Source: Campylorhamphus procurvoides
Lineage: Eukaryota > Chordata > Aves > Passeriformes > Dendrocolaptidae
Direction: 5' to 3'
DNA length: 64,000 nucleotides
Assembly (NCBI GenBank): GCA_013396655.1
Contig: WBMV01005970.1
Coordinates: forward strand, 92,937-156,936
A program made the translations under genes and the position numbers. Below, one piece after another: positions 1 to 12,200 of the stretch. The notes under the pieces are model-generated. The model saw only the letters and a list, made by a program, of their open reading frames with translations, was not told the origin of the DNA and ran no database searches. The number at the start of each line of letters is the position of its first letter. Position 1 is the stretch's first letter.

Positions 1-111
1 CAGGGAGTTTAGGATGCCCCTTTGGGGCCTACAGCCCTCCTACTGACTCTTTCAAGTGTCTCCACCAATACATGGTGACCATGCGGTCACATAACTGTGC
101 CCAGGACCCAC
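1..111 (-). other. UBE2O: UBE2O intron 12, start only
   Basis: This is the 5' end of the intron after exon 12, cut by the window edge. I see nothing else in it. Confidence 0.8.
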
Positions 112-237
112 CTCATCTTCCTTGGCTGTGGCTCCATCCGAGTTGCCGATCCGGATCACGATATCAGTAGTGCGGAAGCGAAAGTCGGGATGGTCAGCAA
201 TGTCATACACACTCACATCCTCCTCCTCCCCAATCAG
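112..237 (-). CDS. UBE2O: UBE2O exon 12
   Basis: The exon has 126 bases and 42 codons from LIGEEEDVSVYDIADHPDFR to TAKEDE, phase 0 at both ends. The acceptor is GGTGCAG and the donor GTGGGT (complement of 106-111). This is the last UBE2O exon in the window; about six further exons would be expected to the left. Confidence 0.95.
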
Positions 238-3200
238 CTGCACCAGAGACAGAACAGAACAGGTCAGCCCCAGGATGCTGCACTGACACCCACAGCACAC
301 CTTCAGCACTTCAAAGTACCCTGTATCATATTTTGTCCATTTTCAGCTGCTCCAACAGCCTGCAAGGAGCTGCTCCAGTCCCTTCTCATCACCTCATCCT
401 GCTCACCACACCTTTACTTCAGGTGTCATGTCACCATGATGATGAGATATGCAAGCACAGTGTTTTATTTTACTCCCTTCTGAACACCTGATCTCTCAAA
501 GTAGTTCACTGGGGCACAAAGTATCAGTTTACTTTTGAAATGATCCAAGGCAACAGGAAGTATATGACAAAAAACTTGTCACTTAATAGGAAATATCTTT
601 CCTTTGATTTCACCTGGACGAAGAGAGCTACGAGCTCACAAATGAGAAGTGGGTAAAAAGAAGCACAACCCCAGGCCAGACTGATGTACTGTTTCTGGAT
701 GTGAAAGGCCCTGCTCAGTTATGACAATGTGGTCCCAAACTAAGGCAGAAAGCAGAACACCAGATGTGTGTGGTTTGAGTCCCTCTCTCATTTCCAACCA
801 GGCTGCAGTCTGTCAAGACTGGAAAATACAGTGTTCCTACAAATCCCAAGAAAAAGGCATTAGGCTGACTATAGGCAACAGCACCTGGCAGAGGTAAGCA
901 TGACAACATGCAATAGATTGATTCTCTTTTCATGAGCTGGAGAAGACATAGGGAGAAAAAAATTCTTATAGTTAACTCTAGAAATTTACTGCCTGTGAAA
1001 GCTTCAGAAAAGAGTCTTCCTTTATACCAGAGCCTGATGATTACCATTGGATGTAAACTCTGCTTGATCTTCACTGCCTCACAGGCATCTGTGAATATGA
1101 AGTGACATCACCTCTACCCAAGCCTTCCAGGCCCAAAAGCACACTGCTGTTCCCAACCTCAAGGACACACTCCAGTGCAGAGCTGATTCCCAGGCTTATT
1201 TGTGTAGCTTGTGCTGTTGTGTGGCTGCTTTCTCTTAGCTACTTCCAGCAGGCACTGGTTCCTGCACTCACCTCCACATCATCTCCACTGGATTTCAGCT
1301 TGAACCACTTCACCACACAGGTACGGCCGATATGGTCCCCAGACTGCACCACTCCATATAACCCGGGGTCCTGGGAGCTCTGGGCTTTGGGTCACAAAGG
1401 GTAGGGAAGAAAACACACAGATTAGGCAAAGGAGCAGAGACTTTGCTCAGTGATTGAGGCTGTCAGCTCCCAGGCTCTCATGGCTGATGCCTTCCATTTG
1501 TGAATGGCATGAGGAAAAACAGTTCTTCCTACACAGTCAAAATTGTTGCCAAACTAGATTGGTAGTGCTGGAGCTGATGGGAAACTTTAGTTTCCACAGA
1601 CTGAGTCTAACCCAGAAGACCAGTCAGAGTATTACTCATTGGAAATGGCCACAAAAAGCAGCCTCTGTTTTTGCTAAGCCAGCTTTCCTGCTTCCCAGCA
1701 TGACAGTATCTTCTGCTCCCTACTGGTGAGGGTCTAACCCTGCTAGAAAAGGAGTTGAGAGCCAGAATGTGTGTCACCAGTGTTTCATATCCAAAAGCTC
1801 CAAGTCTCCTTGACATTGTGATCCTCACTAACACCAACAATTGGTTTGGTGAAGAAAAGGGATTCGAGAAGATGCCTCTGGATCCCCAAACTCTCCATGA
1901 AAAAAGTGGGAGAGTCTTGATAGACCAGCCATACAGACAAAGCAGCATGAGGTGAGTTATTAATTTCTCCCCTCATTCTTCGAGAGAGCTCAGAGCTGCC
2001 AGCACTTTCAAGGAGAAGGTGGGCCACACCTCTGTTCTGCAGAAATACTAGAAATACTACAGAAAATCCTAGCTTGGCTCCTTGGCATTTATTCCTTCCA
2101 CATCTTGCCTGCTGTCACAGTTCAACTTTGGTATGTAAATAATGGTTTTTCTGCTGCCATTCATGCTAAGTCAGCTGAATCACTGCCATCCCCAGTAGAT
2201 GCCCACCTCAAGTGAGCACTAACAGCTACTTAAAAAGGGTGACTGTACAACAGGGGATCCAGACTGGACAATACTTTGCAATTCAAAACATGTTTGTTCC
2301 CTGGGAGCATTGTTGTGACACCCAATACCTCTTTTGTCCACCACAAAATCGCCGGGGCAGAACTCATTGTTGTCCAGGTGATGGACTGGGATGAGCTCGT
2401 TGGAGCGGATGTTTGTCTCCACCGTGCCATCCTGCCACATCACATCAGCTGAGGTCATCGTGGTCACCACTTCCACAGCAACCCTGGGAACACGGAAATG
2501 CAGAGTTACCAAAGGGAATGTGATGCTGCCCACATCAGGAATCAAGATGGATCTCACCAACACCCAGGTACACAGATCAGCAAGTCAGGAAAACCCAGGA
2601 TTCCCCCTGGAAGCAGCGACACAGCAGGCTCTGTTTTGATGGGTTCTCAACCCCTGTGGATGTTACACTGCTGCAAGTCGGTACTGAAGGAGGACTGACT
2701 TTGCAGGGAGCTGATGCTGAGCTCTCTTTTGTTCCTAAGGGAGCAAATTAACATCTACCAGCACTCACTTTCTACCCCTGGCAGAGGCACAATAGAACTT
2801 TCAAGTATTTTGAAAGCTGAGATCTTCTCCACAGGAGCACCTTCCAATCTGGTAGCTCTGAGGAGTCTCTGAAGCTAGAAGAGCATGGCACTAGAAAGAT
2901 AAAGCATCACAGCCCTTCCAGAGAGAAAAAAAACAAAAGAAAAAGAAAACAGGCAACACATTGAATATGAGTAAAGCAAAAAGATTTTGTTTAAAAGAGA
3001 AAAGTGTCCTCCTCAGCTGCAGAGACACATGGATGTGTTTGAACAGCTGAGGACGACACTTTTCTCTTTTAAACAAGATCTTTTTGCTTTACTCATATTC
3101 AAACATGCCACAATGGACCACATGCTGGTTTCCTGCCATGGGGCTTCACAGGGATGCTTGAGGAGGCAAAGTGCTTGGAGCAGGAGGGACAGAGCTGCAG

Positions 3201-6200
3201 CCCAGCTGGACAGACTCGTCTCATGAGCCCTCTGCTATTTTCAACTCTCCTACAGCACAGAACAAACCAAATCCCATGCTGACTTTAAATCTTGCTTTAT
3301 TTTGCTGGTCAGGCCTTCCAGAATAACACAAGTGCTGGATTTATGTTGGTTTCAAGTCAAACCATAAAGACAATACAATAGGCAAATACAGCTGTTTGCT
3401 CCCAGTCCTGTTTTTATGAATGCCAGAGAAATATTTTTAAGTGGAAATATGAAATTTCTAGTAGGGTCAGCACTCAAGAGCAGAAGTTACCAGAGAAGGG
3501 TCTGTAACATGGCAAGAGTGGTGTGTGATATGCTAACAAGATGATTTCTTAGGGGACACAGGACATGTGCAGCTGAGGATGGGAGAGGAAAGGCAGGCTA
3601 AGCAAGGAAATAGCACAGTCCTGTCTGCAGCAGTGTATGTGGCTTCAAACAAAAAATCATGACTTGACATTAATAAAAATCCCTGTATAACCTCACTAAA
3701 AGATATCCAGCAGTCTGTGTGCAGCCAGCAGAGCTGCAGCAGGTCACTCAATGATGGCAAAGCCACATGCTGAGCTGGCCCCTGCAGTCAGAGCTCCAGG
3801 AGCTGACACATCAGATCTGGTGACTAACTGCAGGCAGCCCATCCACTCTGCACTTCTCAGCAGTGCCTGGCAGCACATCCCCAATGGCTCACCAGCCTCA
3901 TCGGAATATTCGAACAGCAGTGACCCCTCACACTGAGCTGTGACCAGCTGCCACATGTGCCCTTGGAAATGTCAGCTGAAGGCTCACAGTGTGTACTGGA
4001 AAAGCCTCTCTTTTTTACTCTGTATTTCCTTGTATGGGGCTGCCCAGGTCCAGCACAGGAATCTCTGGTAGTGCCACAGGGATTTCTCCCCACTGCCTGA
4101 ATGGTGCAGAGACCCACCAGGTTCTCTAGCTAAGCTCTCCTTAGCAAAACCTTCAGTAAAACAGACACACTCAGTGGGGGAGTGAGATGTGAAAAGTGAA
4201 CAGAGAATCCACTCCCAGGAACTCTGTCACACACTCCCATTTTTAGCTTTCACTGGAACACTGCTCTGCTGGGCATTATGACCTTCCCATCTAATTTCTC
4301 CAAAACCCACAGGAACTAAAAGAAACAGCTTTCCTTACATACAGGCAAAGCTAAAATACCTACACAAAGTATGAATGAAGTTCATGGCATTCTCAAACTA
4401 CTGATTCCCTTGAATATCTATAAAATCACTTTCCTGGGAGAATTCTCACTTGTTCTCTTGCACCAGCTTATTTCTGATGCAGGATCTGTACACAACTAAA
4501 TAGTCCAGGGAAGCCAGAAGATAGGCAAGCCAGTTGTCAGATGTCTTTGTATCTCATCAAAACAGTTCAGACATCCTCAAGTTAGGTAAAAGGCAAAAGC
4601 TGATGAGATCCAGTTTTATCTAGAAATGGGCAGATACATGCAATGCTCCCTCTCCCAAGCTACTGAAATAAATTTCTCCAAGCCTCTCAAGGAGTGAGTG
4701 CACTTTGTCACTAAATAAATCCTAGTATTTAGAAGTATACTGCTGGCAAAAGTTGCAAACCTCTGTGCAGAAGAGGGTAAGGATAAGAGACCACCACAGT
4801 GCAATCCTCTGCCAGCCCAGACCTCCGTGCTGCTCTGGAGACAGCTCTCTAGGACAAGCTGTCCATTCCCAGCATGCTCTATCCTCAGCCTCTCTGCAGA
4901 AACTGCCAATAAGGTAACCAATTAGTGCCATGTTTAAGCTGTATGATCTTTATTCACCTCTTTCCCTGCACAGATATGCTGTCGATGCCCTGAGGTACAG
5001 CTGAAATAGAATAGCATCAGTGTCACACCACGTGGCTCCAGTTTCATCAGAAGCTGGACTGAGACCAAGCTGATTCCACACAGGCCACTGCATAGTCATC
5101 ACAAGATAATCACTGCTGGTTACTACAAGCACTGTGCTGACCCATCCTCCAGCTCCACGAGGTGGTGTTTTACATCTGAGAACTCTGATAAGGGAGATTT
5201 TTGGCCATTACACACGGGTTTGGAAATCCAACTCACCTGTCTCCTGGCTTAAACTCTCGTGAAACCTTGGTCTTCTTCTTCTTGTGCTTCCTCTTCAAGT
5301 TTTTGATGGAAAGAGGGATGCTCTTCTTGCGGCAAGTGCCGCTGCCACTCTGGGATGAGGCAGTGGAACTGGCAGAGGAGGTGACAGAGCTCGTGTCGTC
5401 AGTGTCATCAGCTGCCTCATCATCAGCATCCTGCTCCATGGACTGAAGCCGGTAGTCAGACAACCCTTCATCCTTCAGCAGAAAGGGAGGCTGCTGCTGT
5501 CGTGCTGCTGCTCCCCCTTTCTCCTTCCCTGTTTCTTCAGCCTGCTCCTCCTTTCTCTCCCCAGGGCTTGGTGCACTGTTGGAAGAGTCATCCAGCTCAC
5601 ATTTTGATTCCGGCTTAGGCTCTTCTGATTTTTGGTCAGCTGCTGCAGCAGGCTCTTTGTCAGGGCCTTCAGTGGTGCCCTGAGACTCCGGGGAGCACGA
5701 CATGATCTTCACTATCTGCTTCTTCAGCAGCCGCCTCACCTGGAGAAAGCAGATGTAGGTCAGAGCTGTGCCTGGACTCCCAGCAAACTGCCAGCCAGCC
5801 TGGGGAATGCTCAGCCTTGTGCAGAGCAAAACAGCACCCAGGGGCCTCTGCACATTTCACCTGCACCACAGTACTCTGCAAACCAGCATCTCAGCACTGC
5901 TCTGCTCTGGAGCAGCACTCGCCAGTCCAAGGAAAGCAGCTTTGCTCCCTAAGGTTATTTTAAGCATGTTTTGAACTCTTTTGTTATGGAAGGTCACAAG
6001 GGGCTGCACAAATTAATCTATGCAGCAGACACACAGCTGTGCAGGGAGTTCACCATCCACACTGATGATATCCTGTTATTCTAGGAACACCGTGGCTCTA
6101 CAGCCAGTATGTACAAACCACAGCACAACTCACTTGGCCTAGCAAGCAAAGACAACTTTTTTGTCTCACTGTAGCAAGGATTTAACTGAACAGTTCAGCT

Positions 6201-9200
6201 CCATGAGAAACCTAAGGTCATGCTAATGAAAACATGTTTTTAAGTCCAGGCTGTCAGAGCACACCTTGACCCCTGCAAGGTGACACCTCTGTGTTCAAGC
6301 TCCTGTTCATGTTCTCTCATGGTGTTAGCTGCATGCTTCACCCAGTGCAGTCAGACTACCCTACAAGGTGACTCCCCTGCTGGCAACAAGCCATTACTCT
6401 TTACAACCACTTCAGGAGTCACATTTCAGACCACATGACCTACAGGAAGATCTCTGCCTTAAAAGACACAGGGACCAGAAATGCTTAGAGAAGTCAACAC
6501 CTCCCTCCACCCCTCAACTCACCTTTTTGGCAACTGATCCTTCACCCAGGACACAGTTCCTCTCAGGGCATTCACAGGTGATTTTTGCAGGTTCCACTTT
6601 GTCTGGGAACACATAGAGGCACCTTTCCCCGAGCTGCCTTTGGGCATGGTCAAAGCACCCCAGACGCTTTACCCTGGCAAAACAGGAGGACAGCCATGAA
6701 CACAGAGCAAAACAGGCACAGAACCCAGCAGTGACCAGGGCCTTCACAAGGCTGGAGTGATCTCACACTGACAGCACTTCTGGGGTGGCAGAACACCACA
6801 CCAAATCATTTCCAGGCACACAGTTCTAAAGGAGGAGTGGGAATCTCACCAGGGACTGGGTGGGGCACAAGTCACTCCTCTCCCTCCAGCTCCCCATCCC
6901 AGAGAGAGCTGCCAAGAGACATCTGGGGTTTTTTGCTGTCGTCATTTGAGTGCTGGCCTCCTTCAGTGCATGAGCTCCAGGTAGGACCCACTGCAGTGTG
7001 CTACTGCTCATCTGACCTTTCTCCTGGGCTTGCCCATCTTTTTCTAGCAGCTGCAGCCTGCAGAGGGCACCAGCTGCTGCCTCAGCATCAGCATAGCTGG
7101 AGCTCCACACCTGAGCTCCACACCTGACACACGGGGTTAGGAGATGCAGCCTGCTCCAGGCACAAGTGAAAGGACAGACATCACTTTCCTCTATGAACTT
7201 GTCAGCTGGAGAGTACTTGGAGAGGATTGGTGGGACCCTAACCCTTGTGCTAGTAACTCAAAGTGTCTGCTAAACTCATGTGGAAGTTGTTCTCTCACAT
7301 TCTGAAGCTCTGGAATATGCAGGCACACAAAAAGGAGAAAAACCCACTGGAAACAGCAGCACTGTGTCTAATCACTTGGTAGGCATATCACCCATAGTCT
7401 GTCCAGGGCCTGGTGCTGGGAGAGAAAAGGGGTTTTCAAGGGAACCTCACCTGGACAGCTTGTCCTGGGTGATTATGGAGGGAGGAGGGCTCACACTGTC
7501 AGTACCTCCAGGACAGAAGCTTTTAGTGATCCAAGTAACCTTTAGTTCTACCACCTGTACCTACAATGCAAAGACAGAAATGGCAATTTCATGTTTCAGA
7601 TGTTTTCCTAGACCAGTGTTTCAGATCTGAATGCTTACACACAGGAAAGCAGCAAACCTGTTTTTATCATTTAAGATGACCAAGTGCAGTTTCACCACAT
7701 CTAGGACCACTACAGTGCTCCCACAGCATGACTGTTGGCAACACGAGAGCTTCTACAGCTTTTAACTTCATGAAAAGACAAAAGTGTGGCTTGGGAAGGA
7801 AACTCTGGGACTTATAAATCAGCCATCCAGTGTCACAAAGAGACATGCTAATGGACTTGGAGCTGCTCCCTCTTTCAGCAGAGAGTCAGCAATATTTCTC
7901 TCTTTTTGAACAGCATGCAACACTAAGTCTCAATAGAAGACGTGCCCCTACTACCCTAATGATCAGCAGTGCTGGTCTCTAAGGGCACTGGCACACTCCA
8001 AAGTCCTGTCAGTCCACAATGAGAAATTTGTCACCCCAGAACACCACAGCCACAGTGCTTTTGCTCTTGGGGGGTTACCAGGGCAAGCTGCCTCTGCTCC
8101 AAACAGCCAGCCAGGGGCCATGGGGTGCAGAAGGTGGACACGTGTCAGGTTGCCAGTCCTTACCTCTTCCACCACCACTCGGAACTTGCTCTTTGTGCTC
8201 AGAACAGGCTTCACACCCGAGAGCCACTGCACACTGGAGAAGACTTTAGAAGGCCCAATGAGCACTTGCCCAGGATAAAAGCCATATGAATCATCAAAGA
8301 AGAGACCCTGTGGGGGAAAGGGAGGGCAGAAAAACAGCATAAAGGACTCTAATTTAAGATTCCAGCATTTCTCTCATTTGTGATCTGTAAGATTAATCAT
8401 GAAGGTAAAGTCTGCAACATGCCCATCTCCTAAAGCTTGTTTTCTCCTGAAGTCAGCCCAGCAGTTCCTATAGCAACTCGCTCCACCACACATCCAAATG
8501 GGACTATGACTTGGTGGGGGAGAAGCAATGGCACTTGCAAGACACAAAAGATGCATATTTCCACACAATGGCTCTCAGTAACAAGGCAGTCAAGGTGGGC
8601 TGAGTCCTGGGCAAGGACATCCATATCTTTTCCATTGTCTAATTCAAGCACCCACAGCTTTCAGAGCCAGAGGGTGTTTGCCTTCACTCCTCTGCTTGTC
8701 AAATTAAGTGTGTAAGTACTATTCCTGCCTTAGGTGGATTACTTAATATGACAGTTCTTTGAAAACAAAACAGGACAGTAAACACAACGATTGCTTTTCT
8801 AGAGCTTCTTCCCACTGCTATTTAGATCGAGAGTGTGGGGGCGGACAGAGCAGTTTATGGCAGATAAAATACTGAGCACAAAACTGTATCAAGTCTTGTA
8901 ATTTGTCAGAAAGGATAAGAGCAGTGTGACAAGATCTAAGTCAGGAAAATATCTAACACAAAGCAATTTTTAGCACAGGATCAAGAGTAACACTGGAGAC
9001 AACCAGTGTTTCAGACCAAACCACGAGTCCCCAGAGGACTACGTACATTTTAAAGGCAGCCTGACTCAAAACAAGCCATCTCAAAATTGGGTAACTAAAG
9101 GTGAATGTTGCTACAACATCTATTTAGCACGCAGAAAACATACTGCATAACCCAAATTAAGGGTACTGGAGAATATCGAGCAACAAACCACTCCTTTTCT

Positions 9201-12200
9201 GTACAGAACAAGAAAACCACAGCAGCACATCCTATTGAACTGATATTCCATTTACTGTTCAAGAAACAGGCATCAAATTTTAGCAGAAGGGCAATTTTAG
9301 ATCAAAGGGACCTTTGATGGCTGGAAAGGATGAGAGCTGACTGCATTGTTAGCTCCTAAGAATTACACACCATCCTCTGTCAACTCCCAAAATTGCTTCC
9401 AACACAGCCAGGCCCTATTGATGCCCTTTGGAAGAACAAACAAGCTGGCATCAACCTTTGCAGGTGAGAAAGGTTAGATCCCTTCACACAGCAAACTGTT
9501 TTACCCAAAAGCCAGCAAAACCTTTCCCACCACATGACTTGGAAAATGCCAGTAGGGTGGCAGGTCTCCATTCAGAGAATGCCACGGGCCACAATAACAA
9601 GAGACAATCTTTTATGTGACCTGGAAACACACCTGTTAAATAAAATGCTTTTTTCCAGAACAGGAACAGTTTTGAAAGCAGTAAGTGGAGTAAGAGCCTT
9701 TTGAAGCATGTGCAGATAGAACAAGCAATGCGTGAACTGCCTTGACACCAACAATCTGACAGCACGTTATACAAGCTGTTTACAAAGAAAGCAGTTGGAT
9801 ATTTTAATTGTAATACCCCCTCAAAGCCTATTCATTACTAACATTACCTTTAAACTATATCCTGTTAGTCTTACTTCAAATGAAATTCGAGTGAAGCTTT
9901 TTTTCAGCTGTTTAATGCTTAGGATTAATAAGTGCCTATGAATTTTGCCTTCCCCCTCCCTCCTGCACAGAAAGTTTAGAAGACAAAGCTCATCAGAAAG
10001 ACTCTCAGGAGGGCCAGGAGCTCACCGAGTCACTGACGTGAGGACAAACGTCATACAGCTTGGCTCCATCTTCTGTGCTCATGGAACACCTGGAAGGCAG
10101 ACAAGAGACACACAGTCACATTTCCAGAGCCATCCACCCCAAAAGCAAACAGCACCCAAGGACCTGTCACTGCCTGAGCATGTCTGTACATATATCCAGT
10201 GGTGTATCACTGTGCTTTCATGGCCCAGAGCAAAAAGTGGTAACAAACCATAAAAGCACTAAAGGTATCTTAAGGCCCCATTTGACACGTAAAAAAACAA
10301 ACTAATAACAGGAGGAGTATTGGCAAGATCTGCCTGCTGCAAATTTAGTCATACCATTCTGGAACCTAAAGGCAATATGGGCATACTTGTTTCAGTAATG
10401 GCTTTCTGGTGGGATTTGAAATGATTCATTAGGAAGAGATTCTTCAAACAGTTACCTCATTTTACATAGCTATGCAGGAGCTGATAACAGATTCCAAGCA
10501 AGGTTTTAAACTGCACCAATAACTGCAGGCATTACAGAGAGATGTGTGGCTATTTTTCACTCCCAGTTTAACACACATGTAAGAGCCTTCCAGCCTGGGT
10601 TAACTGAACACTAAACCCATCAAACTCACAGATGCATCCACCAATCATCTGTTACAGCTCTTGCATTACTCACTTCTCTTAGGCAGGCTCAGAGCTGGCT
10701 GCAGGACTGTGGATTTGATTGCTGTTTTTTAAACATCAGTGTCAACTCTCAATTTACAAGACAGATGGGTTATTCCCCAGCTGCCAGGCCCATACACCTC
10801 TTGGCCCCACAATGGTTCCTTCCTTCTCTTGCATCAATAAGAATGTTTGTTGGACAAGACAGGCCTCAGTAACAGAGTGAATGTAGTGAATTCCTAAGGC
10901 TTAGCATACAAGGAACTGTCCAACATGCAAAATGAACAGAATCTGGATCTTTCTGCTGGCTTTGCAGATATAAGTTCACCAGATATTCCTTTCAGTATCT
11001 CTGGTTAAATCTCTTTAGAGAGTTGATTTTGGATTATGTCTTCACTGGGAAAAAAGTTCCTAATACAGTTGCAAATAACAATGAAAAAGCAGAGCTATTC
11101 AGTCTTGGACTGGTTTTTCATCTTTGATAAAGACCATTAGCCTGTAATTTTTCACAATTTCACAAACCCTTTTTAAGGTAAGAATTCTCCCTGCCTCTAC
11201 GTGAAGTTATGCTCTCCTACTGAGAAATAACCATTCATCTGAAACAGCTCCTTTTGCAGAGGAGAAACACAGTTTGAACACCAACATGCTTTAGTTCTTG
11301 GAGCACTGATTTGCTGGGATTGAACAAAATTGTCACCTTTCAGACTCCAGCTCTTCAAGGGGGTGACCAACGAATCTCAATGTTTTCAAAGGGAGATGTA
11401 TTCTCTCACTCTATATCCAAAGACTATGCAAGCAGGTAAGTTATCAATGTATGAGTGAAGCCCACACTGTTTCTTGCTCTCATAAAATACATCAGGATTG
11501 TGAAAGCCAGAGGGACAGTCTTCCACAGAAATGGGAGAAGTACCTGGCACCATTGGACAGCTTGAGGATGACCTGGTTCTTCAGATCATAGACCTTGCCC
11601 AGCCAGCAGTCATAGGCTATGTAGTCACCGTACATGAAAGGCTGGGATAAAAACAGGAAACAAAACCACATAAAGACCTTGTACTTGAACTAATTTTCAT
11701 CACTGAGACTAATTTTCCATCCCAGAAGAGCTTGTATCTCACTGTCTTCCCACAGGCCGTGACTTGAGAAGGGCTGTGACACTCCTGCTCTTTACTCCCA
11801 AATTACCTTTATCTCAGAGGAAAAAGAACTATGAAATCCCATCACACCTGGTCTCTGGAAATCACCTACCCATACAGGAGAGAACCAGGTATGTTTGAGA
11901 CTGTCCCAGCTCAACAGAAAGATGCTGGACTCATCTCAGCATTTTTACAGCCTGTTTAAGCAGTACTGATACTGCAGCTCAGCAGCTCTGGGCCACTGCC
12001 ATGGGGTGTCCCACTGAGGCTGCCACACCAGCCCATCTCAGCACAGGAGTTCTCACACAATTTAATGCCAGTCTAGTCCTTCAGGACAATTTGGTCTCAG
12101 CAATGTGATCAGAAACACAGAACAGATGGGGAGGAGATGCTGCACCATCTTCTTGCAGGGAGGATGCTTGCAGCAAATTTAAAATAAAACCAAACTGCAG

